The translations under genes and the position numbers were made by a program. Below are positions 12,405 to 24,332 of a DNA stretch of 64,000 bases, in pieces (position 1 is the stretch's first letter; each line of letters starts with the position of its first letter). The notes below the pieces were generated by a model, which saw only the letters and a list, made by a program, of their open reading frames with translations, did no database searches and was not told where the DNA came from. Source of the DNA: Lepas anatifera (lineage: Eukaryota > Arthropoda > Thecostraca > Lepadidae); the NCBI GenBank assembly GCA_034440635.1, contig JAOTON010000335.1, positions 124,001 through 188,000 of the forward strand, read 5' to 3'.

Positions 12405-12690
12405 CCATGGGCATGTTCCAGGCCCTCTTGCGAAAATCCGAGAGCTTTTGGTGCCAGACATTTTTCAGGAAATACCTACTGGCCTTGAAAAAGAAGAGTT
12501 GAAAAATACCCGAGGTAAATGACGTAGGGAAATGTAACGAATGCGATATTATTGCCTTGTTCTTGGTTATGACAATTATGACTCAGGTGTTTCGATCCCT
12601 TGCGTCATTTGTCTTGGGTAATTTTTGACAAAGCACCTGGTACCAAAAGCTCTCGGATTTTCGCAAGAGGGCCTAGACCATCCCCAATGA
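12405..12690. repeat. Foldback (long inverted) repeat
   Basis: The 37-nt arm at 12421-12457, beginning GGCCCTCTTGCGAAAATCC, is matched in inverse at 12637-12673 with one mismatch. The spacer is 179 nt. Weaker pairing continues outward and inward, for example AAATGACGTAGGG against its inverse near 12596-12610. Transcribed RNA from SCP intron 5 could fold into a long hairpin here. It may be a foldback transposon or a MITE, but no target duplication was identified. Confidence 0.7.
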
Positions 12691-13784
12691 GACATCCACA
12701 TAATCTTAGTGAATCCTGCTATCTCCCCATTGGAAGGCCGCCAGTAAACATTCTCAATGCGCATGTCTTAAGCGGCGTCCAAGATTATCATATTCGTGGA
12801 TGGTGAAATTCTCAGGGTTAGAACGTCGGAAATTTTGGAGCAGTTTAGTCGAAGTCGATGCTTTTGATAGCTCGATAGGCTACTGAAGGCCATCTTTGGT
12901 TACGATTTGATCGGAGGCAGTTAGTTAGGCTTTCACCGATGATTGGACGGTAACGAAGTCGAAGAACTTTCTAAACACGATTCAGGTGGTCGAATACTTT
13001 TCACCTTGAATTTTAATTTAATATCGAATATGTCAAAGTAATGCACAGGCACGTTGGAATAAATGCTGAGATCAATAATTGTTTTCAGTAGCCTTTCAAC
13101 CACTTTACATCAGATTCAGGGTATATATGAGCGTTAGCTCATAGCTGCTAGGATATGCATGTGTGTTAGTAGTGTAACACTAGCGCAAGCTCATAACCAA
13201 TAAGATCTAAGTTTAGCTATTTGAATAATAATTACGTTGATAGCATCCGGCTTCCATAAGACTTATATGAAATTGGACTGGCAAAATTAAAGGAAATAAG
13301 AGACTCGCTGTGTAGCCTTTCGTGCGCTAGCAAATTACATGTATTACAAATAGGGCTCAGAAGTCTCTGCTGTCTCGGCCAAGCAGGGACGGTGGCCCTC
13401 TGGGACTCCTTTCGTGCACGTGACCTGAGATCTGAAAGACGGCATAACACGGCTGCAATATTCAGCTTTAGGCTCACGAGCCTGTCTCGGTTCTGTTGAG
13501 TCTCATTCTATTCGAGAGAGCAGCAGCCCACCATCTAGATGCCAAGTCGTGTCCCATGGGACGCTGAGTGCTGCCGTCGTCAGCGGTCTGTTTGCATCCC
13601 AACGCGGAAACGTGTTGTTCCTGAGGGCTTCCAACTGCGGCAGTGGATCAGACGAGGAAGAGCGGAGAAGTCATGGAAAGACGGATGGGTGAAGAGACAG
13701 AGGGGAACGAAAGAGATATGTATGTAACATATGCATCAGATGGGAAAGAAGGAGAGGAGCGGTCTAATATCAAGATGAGGGGAA

Positions 13785-13787
<3 letters not shown>

Positions 13788-13820
<33 letters not shown>

Positions 13821-13846
13821 AGAGAGAGAGAGAGAGAGAGAGAGAT
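13788..13846. repeat. (GA)n microsatellite
   Basis: About 59 bases of GA dinucleotides, interrupted once by GGGAGG at about 13815-13820. Frames through it encode only Glu-Arg or Ser-Leu runs and are not genes. Confidence 0.95.
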
Positions 13847-15672
13847 GTGAAAATAGGGAGATGAAAAGAGGTAGTAACAACCATGTAATTCGGCAGTAAC
13901 AGCCATGAATTCGGTGGAAAATGCTACGAGCAGGTTAGAAAACGCTCGATTTGAAATGGCTGGTCTTGGCAGAGGCTTGTCTCTTAAATTTCGATGGATT
14001 GAAGCTTGCAGATTCCTACTAGGGCTCCAATAATTGCTCCTAAAAGCATACTAAATATTTGAACAGAATGGATCAGGATATTGGGCGTTGGCTGTTATAA
14101 ATTGAGCACTTTCCAATGTCTCACTACGAGCCTTAAATCCCGTGTGGTAAGCTTGTTACAAGTGACAAACGAAAGCAAATTCACTTTCCATAGCTCTTGA
14201 AAATGTGTATGAAAGTATGACAAGATAGAAAATATAATAGAAGTATAATAAGATATGACAGAAAGTATAATAAGATAGGAATAAGCAAAAACAGTCCGAA
14301 TGCCTTTTTTATGCTGAAAATATCACTTTGAGGGATTACAAAGCCCCAAAGAATCATTTTTCCACAAATAGATAATGGTATTAGCACGCCCGAGCAAAGC
14401 GAAAGAATTGATTCTTGCGCATGTATGTACCTGAATGCCCAATTTAACTCCTCTGACTTGCTTAAAAAAGCAGTTTGAGTGCACCTCAAGACCATAATGC
14501 TGCAAGCTTTTGGACCACTATTGATCAACGAAGAAAGAACATCTGCAACATCAGTCGGCTTAGCTTGGGATTTTCAAAAGCAAGAGTGACGAATAGAGCC
14601 AGCTTCAGTCTCACTTATTTCAAACTACCATTCGACTGTCTAGTCTCCGACATGAAAAAACAAAGACGCCGCAAGACAATAACATTACAAATCACAACGA
14701 TTTAACTTAACAGATCCGTAAATAATCCACGCATTTGTCAAGCTGAAGCGCCAACTAGTGAGGGGAGTGTACAGGCTGGGTAGAGAGTGAACTGCGGCGG
14801 AGATGGGACACGGTGCTGGTTTGGTGGCCGGCTTTAACGACGCGAACACAGCCTCAGGTGCACCGTGAAGGTTGGTGGACCGACTGGCACTACTGCCGGC
14901 TATGTGTCTTAAGGGAGGTGTTGATGGGCGGAGCCAGGAACGGTATGGGTCACCTTCAGGCAAGAATTCTACCTCCAGCGCGTTCAGTGGCACCTCCTGC
15001 TGCCCATGTGAGTTGAGTTAACTTTGCCTTTTTCAATTTTGCTGAACCATTGGCGTGTCAAAACAAAGTATGCTAGTTTTATCCAAGAAAAATCTGTCTG
15101 CTAACCTAACGTTCGTGCTTGCAATGTTAACATCAAAGTCCTTGATAAGGAAGTCTAGCGAAGGACCAGTTAGTTTCGGGATATACTGGTGTTACCTTCC
15201 AGTGGCCATGCGGCCTGTTCTTGAACTGTTTACAGAGGCAAAAAGGCATGAAAAGTGCAGCACCAGCACACGAGTTCTGGGCCAGCTCGAGACCGGCAGA
15301 CTTCCCTGGCGGACTGTACAGTTTTGGAGAGGTGTACGACTGAGTGCCTGGCTTCTGCATTACAGCCTAATATTTTATGGTTTCCCCTGCCATGAATATG
15401 CAGACCTAAAATATCGTGAGTGGCACTAACCTTTGTGAAGACAGATCTTACGTCTACATCACATCAGCCTTTATGTTTGCTCATTCCTCTCTCCGTGAGC
15501 AAATGCAAAGCACATAAGACTCCACAAAGTTTAAGAAAACCTGCCACCTATTATGCAGCCCAAATAGCGGGGCTTAGCACCTCCTTTCGTTCGAAATAAT
15601 ATGAAATAAAAGCACCAGGATCGATTACTAGACCTCTATTTCCCGGTAGAACCCACTGCGGCTGGTACTCAC

Positions 15673-15776
15673 ACTGCAAAGCTTTAAGTATGCGTCATCG
15701 AGCTCCTTGATGTCGGCGTAGGCTGCTCTGCTGCAGCAGTCCACCCGGTATTCTTCAATGCCGATCAGTCCGTCGC
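15673..15776 (-). CDS. SCP: SCP exon 5 (third EF-hand, second half)
   Basis: Encodes the last two bases of codon 117 and residues 118-151. The peptide starts GDGLIGIEEYRVDCCSR and ends ELDDAYLKLCS. With the last residues of exon 4 it completes EF3 (D114, N116, D118, L120, G122, E125), an intact calcium loop. The acceptor CAG lies at 15777-15779 and the donor GTGAGT at 15667-15672. The following exon joins in phase 0. The sequence corresponds to the shrimp stretch GDGKVGLDEYRLDCITRSA. The acceptor is unusual because it is built from a local tandem repeat. Confidence 0.93.
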
Positions 15777-15860
15777 CTGAGTCAAAGCACTGAGTCAGTC
15801 AGCTGACTCGTCATAGCACAGTCAGTCAGCTGACTCGGAGTCATAGCACTGAGTCAGTTA
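15777..15860. repeat. Short tandem repeat with E-boxes and AP-1-like sites at the exon 5 acceptor
   Basis: Units resembling TCATAGCACTGAGTCAGTCAG recur about two and a half times. They carry CAGCTG at 15800-15805 and 15827-15832 and TGAGTCA at 15791-15797 and 15850-15856. The 3' splice site of SCP exon 5 lies at the edge of the array, so its weak pyrimidine tract is repeat-derived. CAGCTG is a binding sequence for muscle bHLH factors and TGAGTCA for AP-1. Function is not shown. Confidence 0.7.
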
Positions 15861-18800
15861 CTGGCGTAATCGGATTTCTAGCACACAGTCATTTCCCAGC
15901 GAGGCGGATTCATAGCAGAGAGTCTGACTGTGGGACAATACCGAGATGTGCGGACGAAAATGCAACACAAAGGCAGAATAGAAACATGGTGAAATCGAAT
16001 CACTTTTGTTTATGACGATAGTAAACAGACGCTGATACATTTTTTTAAACAAGTGAACATTGGTGCAAACCGAATAGAATATTTACAGTAAAACGGTTAT
16101 ACAAGTGGGATGCACAGATCGTAGATAAAACATTTTCTGTGGATACTTACGTACTGCCAATTAAAACAACATTCTGTTGGAATGTATTTAGAATTCATAT
16201 TTCTTAATATAAATTTTCTCTTGTCTTTGAAAGCCAGTTACTTGAAACTTATTTCAAAGTGCCTTTTGAAGTGCTTCTCGAAGGTAAATTACGTTTTATG
16301 GGTCCCCTGTGCTGAAAACTGTGCCTATTCGCACCATTAAAACACATGTGTCTACTAAGGCTTAATGAAATGCCTAACGATCTAGAGTTAATCACTCGAT
16401 TCAATTAGACAAATTAGAAACCATGGGTCATTTGGCTCACGGTGCTTAATGTCGAGAGGAGAGCCCTAGCTTTCATTCCGAAATTCTCACCATCGCACTG
16501 CACTGCATTTGTGCAGATGATAAGACACTTGGAAAGTGATTTTCCATCTAACGCACCAATGTTAACGACGCTGGAGAATGACATAGGTTTTAAATTTCAG
16601 GCCACTCTGATGTTGAAGAGTCAGGCTGTTACTCTTGACCGGAAAAGTGAAAATTTTGATTATACTTCCTTCACACAAAGATAAAGTGGAAAACATTACA
16701 TTCTGGATTATTTGTTAGATGCATAAGGTAGAGAAATTATTTCCTGTTAAATACTGTGGAACCTGCACGTCAGTGAAAGAAGAACAGCCTTTTCACATGA
16801 GCTGATTCTGGTAGTATTCCATACAGGCCCAGGAAAATGGAAGACAAGTGCTTTCATTATTGATCGCCGAGCGTTGGGCCGCTGTGGGGCCGTGTTGGAC
16901 ATAACTAGCTCGGTGCCTTCAGATATATTGACAGCTTTAACCCTAGAAAAGTTGCAGGAATATGGTGCTCCTACACAAGCCCCAGACTTTCACGTATACA
17001 CACAAGCATATTTGGAAAAATATTCAGTTTGCATGCAACGTCTTGTTAACAGCATGCACCAAGGCACCCATGCGTTCACAAACAAAAACTGTGTAACTGA
17101 CATACCTACCCAAGGATGACGTCCATTGACTCTACTGATGGGAACATCGGTGTGCAGGATCTTCTCGGTGCACGATCAAGGTAACGAGACCAAGTAACTT
17201 TGTAATATAACCGAACATGCGATTCTCTTTCAAAAACAGTCATTCAGGTGATAGGTAACTGGAAAGCAGGGAAGCGTCCAGCGCCCGAGTTAACTGCAGT
17301 CATCATCTAGCGTGAGAACCCTAGCCGAGGGGCTGTACCCTGCGCTGGCTCCGGTACAGTCTCGAAGTGGTGCTTGTACAGCCGTTACCGGCGGCGGTAG
17401 TCGTCCCTCGCCGTTCATCACACCTGCAAATAGGCCGGTGATTGCGGCCGGAGCCGACACTTTATGGCTGGTGCGAAACCGACCTCTCAGCAGCCGGTCC
17501 GGGCTCATCCCAGCAGGACGACACCCTCATCTGGTGAGCTCCCGGTATATCCGCACAACTTCACCTGGGACCATCCAATCCATCCGCAGCGGACGGATTC
17601 GGCACACGGAGTGGATATTGCATCTCGGCGCCAGAGCCAGCGCTCGTCTGTTCTATCGCGTGGCGTTGGTCGTCTTCGTGAGGTGTGTTGCACGCGGAGT
17701 CCGATAGAAATCGCAAATAGAGGTACCGCACTGGTATAGTTTCCTAAAAATATGGTCACTCTCAGTCCGGCAAGGTAGCGGTCAAGTCATTTGGCCCGGT
17801 CAGCTCACTGTCCAGGGGCGAAAAATCACCGCACACCGGTTTTAAAGATTTAAAGAGATACGGTTGAGAACAAAGGGATGCCGTCGCCGATTTCGAATGG
17901 TTTGATTTAAACTTAGTCAGGTGCTTTCCATGAGTTTTTTACAAAAGTTTTTTTCTCCCATTTTCTGAACACGTGCTAGTTGGACGAAAGTTTTCTTTTC
18001 GCTTTTAAGCTCAGATCATGCACAGAGGCACATCGTTACCGAAGCACTAAAGCTATGCAGATATAAGGAAATGTTTCAGAAACTGACGCTCAAATGTAAT
18101 CGTAATTCCGGATGAAATATTTTTTATAGATGATGAGATGAAATATATTTGTTTTTGACCAATTAACTCCTCATCTCAATGAATAATGTTGATGTGTTCC
18201 TGACATCAAAAGGTTCATTCGCTAATTCTGCAGTCAAAAACTGTAATTCTGATGCAATGCAACGTTCCTACACTCACCCTTAAAACTGAGTATCGTGCAA
18301 GTGGGAGGAAGGAATTATGTTTAGCAATCGCATTAATTCAGATTTTCGTCACTGTCAAACTATGTGAGGATGGGATAAGGAAAGGTTTGGAAAACCTTTC
18401 AATTCTTACAGTTTATTGAGACCAGCAAAGAAAACCAGCTGGTTTGCTGTTTTATTACTTTTTGCTGTTCGTAGAGTTTTCGTAGCATTTGTGACGATGA
18501 GAAATAAAAAACAGCATTGTGCTCATATGCGCAAAGATCAAAAGCAGGAGGGTATCGTTTGGGCTAGCAGATTAGAAAGCCCCCTTGTTCCTTTGCTATT
18601 CGTGCTCAGGGCTCCTGATTTTGAATCATATCACATGACATGAGCGCTGTACTTTTCACATTTCTTATTTTGTCATTTCTTGAATAATAAGAGTAATAAA
18701 GCTTTAGGAGCTGATGCGCCCTAAAATTACTACGAAAGAATAACACGACAGATTCAAGCTATTCACCTGTTCGAACCGGCCGGGGTCTCCTAATTTGTAG

Positions 18801-21785
18801 CAACACAGTGCCCCTTTTAACTTGGCGCCTAAAACAGCTAGAGCAGGATCATTGACATATTTCGAAAGGGGCTTGTCATTGAAAATAGGCCTATTTGTAA
18901 TATTTGCTTGTCCTTGCCAGTTCTGAGCTCAGCAGAGCTCAAGGAACAAGGAAACCAAGAGATGCCTTCCGATAGAAGAACGCTAGAGCCGTCCGACAAC
19001 AAAGCGATTATTGACGCGCCTTGATAATTACCTCTTCATGGTCACCTTAGTTCTGTACAAACCATATATTTCAGATCAACGCGTATTATTGATGCTAACC
19101 TCAGATCAGGTCAAATTCATGAAGTGATCTTGAATGTTTATAAAGCATACCAATCGGTCCGTGGTGACAAGAAAATTACGATGACATCAGGCTAAAGTTG
19201 TTGATGCTCATTATAAAGGTATAGCTTGAGTATTGCAGACTATTACGTGACCCCCAATGTCCTCTTTGTGGTTTCACACGTAGTTTCTATTTACCCATAA
19301 GAATGGCTCAATGTGATGATAATTTCAGTTTGATAAAGCTGAAACAGAACCGTTTCAAAATTCATAAATATACTTTTACTCCTGGAAGAGAACTGTAGAA
19401 CCATTACTTAAGCTCGTCCTGGGGGAAGATTAAACAAGGCTGATGCAGATTATATTGATGTATTTGGCCTAGCACTTTTATCGTCATATAAAAATGGCCC
19501 TAGGAGAACCTTTCATCACTGTCTATTCAAGTTGTGGCCGTGTTACCAGGTTATCCGATTGTTGATGCTTTTCGTCTAATGGATTTGGCAATGTGCGCCC
19601 TGTTGCGGCGGCAATAATATGTTTTTGTCCAAGCTAGCCCCCTTATTACGCTACAAAGTTATCTTACGATCCAAATTTCAATGCTGTTGACCGGAATCCT
19701 GGGCATTTTGTCGTTTCATGCACCGGCTTTGCTTTCGCTGTATGGTAGCGTGCCTACTTTAGAGAAATTGGTTTCTAGTTACTTCCCAAGGCTGAGGCTG
19801 AACTGAGAGGTAAAAATGCATCAGATTTGGTACTTCCATCACGAGGATATAAGAAGTGTTTAAAAAAATCCTACACTAAGATCACTTATTGAATATAATT
19901 AACCAGGTGACAACAGTTTGCTTCAACTTTGCGCTGTCTGATAATTCGTCCGAGGGTATATCTCTTGGACCGGGTTGCGCCATACCTGGCTCGAGACCTT
20001 TAAACTTTCCGAGGCGCTGGCTGAACTTTACGGCTGGTGAAAGCTCCCATCGCACCAGGCTCTGAAACTCTCGTTAACGAAGTCTGTGCGACTCCACCCT
20101 GGGCCCGGCTTTAATAGAAGTCAGACAAAGTTGCGTTGGCTCTTTTTTCGTCTTCTAGGATTAAAGATCTGATAGTTTTTTGCGTTCATTGACTGATAAA
20201 TGCTTATATCAGATTGTCGCTAGTGATGCTTGATTTTCGGTTATTTCTTTGAATTTATGTTACATCTGACGTTAAATGTTTGATCTCACAAATATTTCAC
20301 TAATACCGTGCAGCAAAAATCGCGCAATTTCTAACGCGGCGCTCATCTCTAGACGGTACGAACAAGCACACCATGGACAAGTCACTACTGCTCCATGACT
20401 TGGCCTTTCCCGGGTCACCGCTGGGCCTCCCAGGGTGGAGTGAATAAGTCTCCCACCGATCAGTGCCAGTCCGAGGCGGCTTTCAGCGGTGCCGATAGCG
20501 GGAATGTGCGTGCTGTCAGCACATGAGTGCTGGCGCCGCCTCAGGCCCCCTGACCTACCCCATCGGGCACGCTGTGAGGCAGGTCGAAACCAAACGCCAG
20601 AAACAACAAAAACGCTGACAGTGCAAACGGTCGGCTCTCAGGCGACTGCCAAATCGACACCTTCGTCTTCAAAGCACCGCATGGAACTCAGGTCATGTGT
20701 CTGTGTCATGATTCTGCTACATTTAGTACTTTTGCTGGTGTGAGGCTGGCCGTTATAGTTTGGCTAATTAAACAGTTTTTTTCAGGCATTGATTGACCTT
20801 AAATCAACCAAAAGAATGAATTTACTCGGTTTCTAGGACAACTTGCCTGAGTTAAAGCATTTATAGATAGAACAGTTAATAGCAGTCAGTTCATATAGAA
20901 TTACGAGAAGATCACGAAAATATGAAATTAAGGTATAAAAAATCTTCAGCAAGTTGTTTTCAAGTCACCACAAAACGTCCAGTGCCAAAAGTCTTATTTC
21001 ATGACACATATCTGGCCAAAAATGTCCCAAAAGGATCTCGGTGATGCAACTAGATCAAAACAGCATCTGCCAACAGGTTTTTGACTACGTATATTATGCT
21101 CTTTTTTCACATTTTCTCTACTGTAGAGACTCTTCCTGCATCCTTACATTTGAAAGTGTGCTGTTTCACCAATGCTTTGAAGCTGATAGAACAATTCCGT
21201 AAGAAAAGGCAATCACCGTGTGTTAACGGAGAACTCGTAGTTTTGTCACTGTGCGCGATAATGCGGTAGTCGCAGGTGTTCAATTAGTTCGGAACACTAA
21301 CAGCGGCATTTCTAGCATTCCTGTCGAGGCTGAGGCGACAGTGGAGACTTTACAGCCGTTAAAGATGGCTCATTCTGCGTGCTGTGCCCCGGTCCGAACA
21401 AATAACAGTCAAAGTTTGGCACTGCCGACGGTTTTCTGATGTCTGCTGCCGTGAAGGGGGCCGGCTTCTTCAGCGACTGGAGCCTGCTGACGGTGGATGT
21501 AGCGCTGGAGATGCGGGGACCTGACAACAGGCGGGTGGGGGGCAGCGGGGGGGCAGATGGGCCGTTCGCCTCCCGGGCACCGTCCCAGGCGGGCAAGCAG
21601 GAAAGTCAGCGAGATGGGAACAAAGCCGCAGGGCACAGCCATCGATGCAGAGATCTGGCCGGTTGGGAGAGGGTTGGCTCAAGATGTCGCCACGGAGATG
21701 CAGGGTCGAAAGGGCAGCGGCAGTGTTACGAAAGCAGCGGACTGGGCCGAGGGCTCCGAGCCGCGGTGGCTGGCTGGTCGCCTAC
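15777..21785 (-). other. SCP: SCP intron 4 (downstream of exon 4b)
   Basis: 6.0 kb between exon 4b and exon 5. Apart from the tandem repeat at the acceptor I recognise no exon, RNA gene or complete mobile element. GC-rich patches near 17290-17700 and 20450-20720 contain only motif-free frames. I looked for a third copy of the alternative exon (an 'xDEFK' segment with flanking AG and GT) and did not see one. Confidence 0.7.
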
Positions 21786-21915
21786 CGTTGACGTCCACAG
21801 TGCTAAAGTGGGAGGAGATAAAGGCGCGCAGTGCTGACGGGAATGACTCGAAGGGCTTCCCCACGCAGGCGTTTTTCACAGCGCTCTTGAACTCGTCAAC
21901 TGACACCTGTCCGTC
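21786..21915 (-). CDS. SCP: SCP exon 4b, downstream mutually exclusive exon
   Basis: 130 nt encoding residues 74-116 and the first base of codon 117. The peptide starts DGQVSVDEFKSAVKNACVG and ends FSTVDVN. The acceptor is GAGCAG (CAG at 21916-21918) and the donor GTAGGC, weaker than that of exon 4a. It supplies loop positions 5-12 of EF2, the linker helices and the first three loop residues of EF3. It is 25/43 identical to exon 4a by my alignment, with the same length and phases. Compared with 4a it has Ser/His in place of Lys/Ile/Asp near residues 107-111 and is more GC-rich. Crayfish SCP is reported, from memory, to have splice variants in this same region. Confidence 0.9.
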
Positions 21916-22509
21916 CTGCTCACAGAGGTGGGCGTGGTCGTTTGGTCAGTAGGCTTGGGCGTCTGATGGATGGGCGTTTTTACATGCCCACCGATGCAGA
22001 CATAAATTGTAGTGTGCACTAGTGATGGGTCTAAAGGAAGCTGGGGTTTTCGTGAAACGCTGAAAAATAATGACAGAAATGAAACGACGAAATTTAGTGG
22101 TACAACAGTTAGCTGAGGAACGAAAGGAGACGATGTTCACTTCTGTTTCTACTGGTCAACTCATAAAACATTTTGGCTGAAAAAATCTGACGGTTTTCTT
22201 TAAAAGAGTCATCTTTTGGGAAAACCAAAGTCATCACTGCAAGTTATTGTTATGTCGTTCTAACGGTATAAACACCTCAATTTCCTGCAAAACCACTAAA
22301 AGCTAGTTAAAAAGCTGTTGAACAGTAGACAGGAGAGGCCACACAGATGAACACTCCAAAAGGTTAGCAATATCTAGTCCACAGTTTCTCACGGGTGTTT
22401 TTAGAGTTTTGCCAAATACCCGGCGACAGACCGGCAAACAAAGCCAGCGCACTTCCCCAGTCTTGTGCGGGGCACTGCGGCCAAAGCGGCCTACAAGAAG
22501 CCCTCTTAC
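21916..22509 (-). other. SCP: Spacer between the two alternative SCP exons
   Basis: 594 bp separating exon 4a from exon 4b. No mobile element is seen. It would normally be removed with whichever exon is skipped. I did not find clear complementary selector sequences by eye. Confidence 0.6.
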
Positions 22510-22639
22510 CATTCAAGTCGATCGTATCGAAAATTTTACCAATGAAGGCTTTCATTGCATGGGGAAATTCGTCATAGGGTTTTCCAACGCAAAGGTTTTG
22601 GACTGCGTCCTTAAATTCGTCCTTAGTGACCATGCCGTC
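22510..22639 (-). CDS. SCP: SCP exon 4a, upstream mutually exclusive exon
   Basis: 130 nt encoding residues 74-116 and the first base of codon 117. The peptide starts DGMVTKDEFKDAVQNLCVG and ends FDTIDLN. The acceptor is TTTTCGACAG (CAG at 22640-22642) and the donor GTAAGA. It joins exon 3 after Lys73 in phase 0 and exon 5 inside the Gly117 codon, exactly as exon 4b does. The EF2 loop formed is D70-N72-D74-M76-T78-E81. Both 4a and 4b keep all EF2 ligands, so a difference in calcium affinity, if any, should come from flanking helices or partner contacts. Confidence 0.92.
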
Positions 22640-23296
22640 CTGTCGAAAATCACGCACAGATCGGCTTTTCACAAAAGAACTAAAACCAAAGAGCAAAACG
22701 AAAAACAACTGATAGCAAGGCAAGGTAACACAACACCTTACAGAGCAGGTGGGTAGGATCAAGAAGTGTTGTGAAAATTAGGCAGACGCTTAGGTTGTAA
22801 AATTACCACAATGAAAAAGGCAGAATTTCCACTCTACTTTGTTTTGAAGTAAATATTAGACCGGTCTCTGCATCTAGCAAGGGCGTCGCCACCGCGAGAC
22901 CTGAGGGCCTACCCCCCCACTCTTGGAAAGTGGGGGTCAGCCCTCCAATATTGGCCGGAAATACCATTGAAAATGCAGAATTCAAGAACACGTAGGTGTT
23001 TTAAGGGTTTCACCCCTGCCCACCTGCCACCTTGACTCCGTCCCCCACTCGAAAACCCGTGGCGACGTCCTTGATATCTAGTACCTGGCGCTATGTTTAC
23101 TTTCAACACAAACGAAATTCTAATTCTGTCTAATCAAGGCAGGAGCAACTCACAAGCATAGTTTGCAGCAAGTATGAAAAATGTAAGTAGGATCACGCAT
23201 GTCCTTACGTTTCAGACATATTGTAAACGAAGATCCGGCTAACGTACAAAATCATACTTACGTAGGATTTTACCGTTCCTTTAGCAGAGCTCTTAC
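22640..23296 (-). other. SCP: SCP intron 3
   Basis: 657 bp between exon 3 and exon 4a, interrupting the EF2 loop between its fourth and fifth residues. About 30 percent of it is one MITE (22878-23073). No other feature is seen. Confidence 0.75.
22878..23073. mobile_element. hAT-like MITE in SCP intron 3
   Basis: The left terminus CAAGGGCGTCGCCACCG faces its inverse at the right, ending GTGGCGACGTCCTTG. Flanks are gcatctag (22870-22877) and atatctag (23074-23081), six of eight matching, as expected for an aged 8-bp target duplication. There is no coding capacity. The related termini at 32387-32583 suggest one family. Confidence 0.7.
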
Positions 23297-23463
23297 CTTG
23301 TTGAAGTCTGCGAGATCTGCGATTTCGTTCCATAGGCTCTGCATGACTTTGCGGTTGGCGTCGTATTTTTCCTGGGAGAAGTCACCTTTGCTCTCGATAA
23401 CGGTGGTACGAACAGCCAGGCACTCGAAGTCGTTCTTGTCTAGGTAACCATTGTTGTCGATGT
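23297..23463 (-). CDS. SCP: SCP exon 3 (first EF-hand and linker)
   Basis: Completes codon 18 and encodes residues 19-73. The peptide begins DIDNNGYLDKNDFECLAVR and ends LWNEIADLADFNK. EF1 has D18, D20, N22, Y24, D26 and D29 at the coordinating positions; Asp rather than Glu at the last position is also what I recall for shrimp SCP. The acceptor is TTTTTTCCACAG and the donor GTAAGA at 23296-23291. The final DFNK is the first third of the EF2 loop, so intron 3 cuts EF2. A frame reading through the intron exists upstream but is not coding. Confidence 0.94.
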
Positions 23464-23732
23464 CTGTGGAAAAAACAACCACCTTAGGTCAGCAAGAGAG
23501 AGCAAAAGATGCGGTCGGCTTTAAAAAGCCTTGGGAATAGGGCTGTGGGAGACAAGAACGGCGGGAAAAATATAGTTTTTTCAACGCTATATAATATAAA
23601 TTTAGCTGGTAACAATGCAAAAAACAGAACCGGACCGCTAACATGTTAGCGGCAATATCTGTCAACACGCAGCGCAAAGGAAAGTTATTCGACCAGTGCA
23701 GTCTATTTGACATATATTTACAAAGACACTTC

Positions 23733-23796
23733 CCCCTTTCTCTCTCTCTCTATCTATCTCTATCTATATATATATATCTATCTATATCTCTCTCCC
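23733..23796. repeat. Pyrimidine-rich microsatellite (TC/TATC/TA)
   Basis: A compound run of TC, TATC and TA repeats about 64 bases long in SCP intron 2. On the transcribed strand it is purine-rich. Confidence 0.9.
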
Positions 23797-24332
23797 TCAT
23801 TCTTTCTTGCCACGTCAGCTGAACCAAATTATTAGTGGACGTGGTAAGACAGCTTTGGAGCTGCACGTGCCAAAAATGACGTGATAGGACCAAACCAGAA
23901 TACAGAAACCGACATGTGTAGAAGCCGTGTATTTTGAGCTTGAAAATTAAATCATGTTTTTTGCCACCAACGGTCTTTTTAGCTTAGTTATAAGCCGTTT
24001 AAGTCCAAGAGGCAAGGGCCGATTTTGCGCATGCATCCTTTGACAAATGCACCTCCTGCGGACAACGAGTAGGCGCTGTATCGGTTGTCCACCCAAGGTC
24101 ATGATCCTGAATCTTCAGGGATTTCATTTCTGTGCAACAACCTTTTTCACAACACGCCGGACAGCTTTTGGCACTTTGCCCCCGGGTACAATATTTTCCC
24201 GGTATATTCCTTTATAGTAATTCTGCCAATCGTTTTACGTGCGATACCGTTCCAAATTAAGACAAAACAAAAACAGTCAGGGAAGGGAAGGAAAACACAA
24301 AAACAGCAGATACTAGTGAGGAAGATTCCAAG

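Larger units (their letters stand above)
6310..15672 (-). other. SCP: SCP intron 5
   Basis: 9.4 kb between exon 5 (donor GTGAGT) and exon 6. It contains one family B TTAA element (9612-10821), a foldback repeat (12405-12690) and a GA microsatellite. A GC-rich patch at about 9190-9480 shows no gene-like structure. The remainder (6.3-9.1, 10.9-12.4 and 13.9-15.6 kb) shows no exon or RNA gene that I can support. Long frames on either strand, such as 7149-7685 minus and 11075-11605 plus, carry no known motif. Confidence 0.8.

Noticed and set aside
13643..13884. Arg/Glu-rich and Ser/Leu-rich frames
   Set aside because: Translation of a GA microsatellite.
15777..21785. A third alternative SCP exon, as I recall for crayfish
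   Set aside because: No segment with a DxDG...DEFK-type motif between AG and GT sites was found by eye in this intron.
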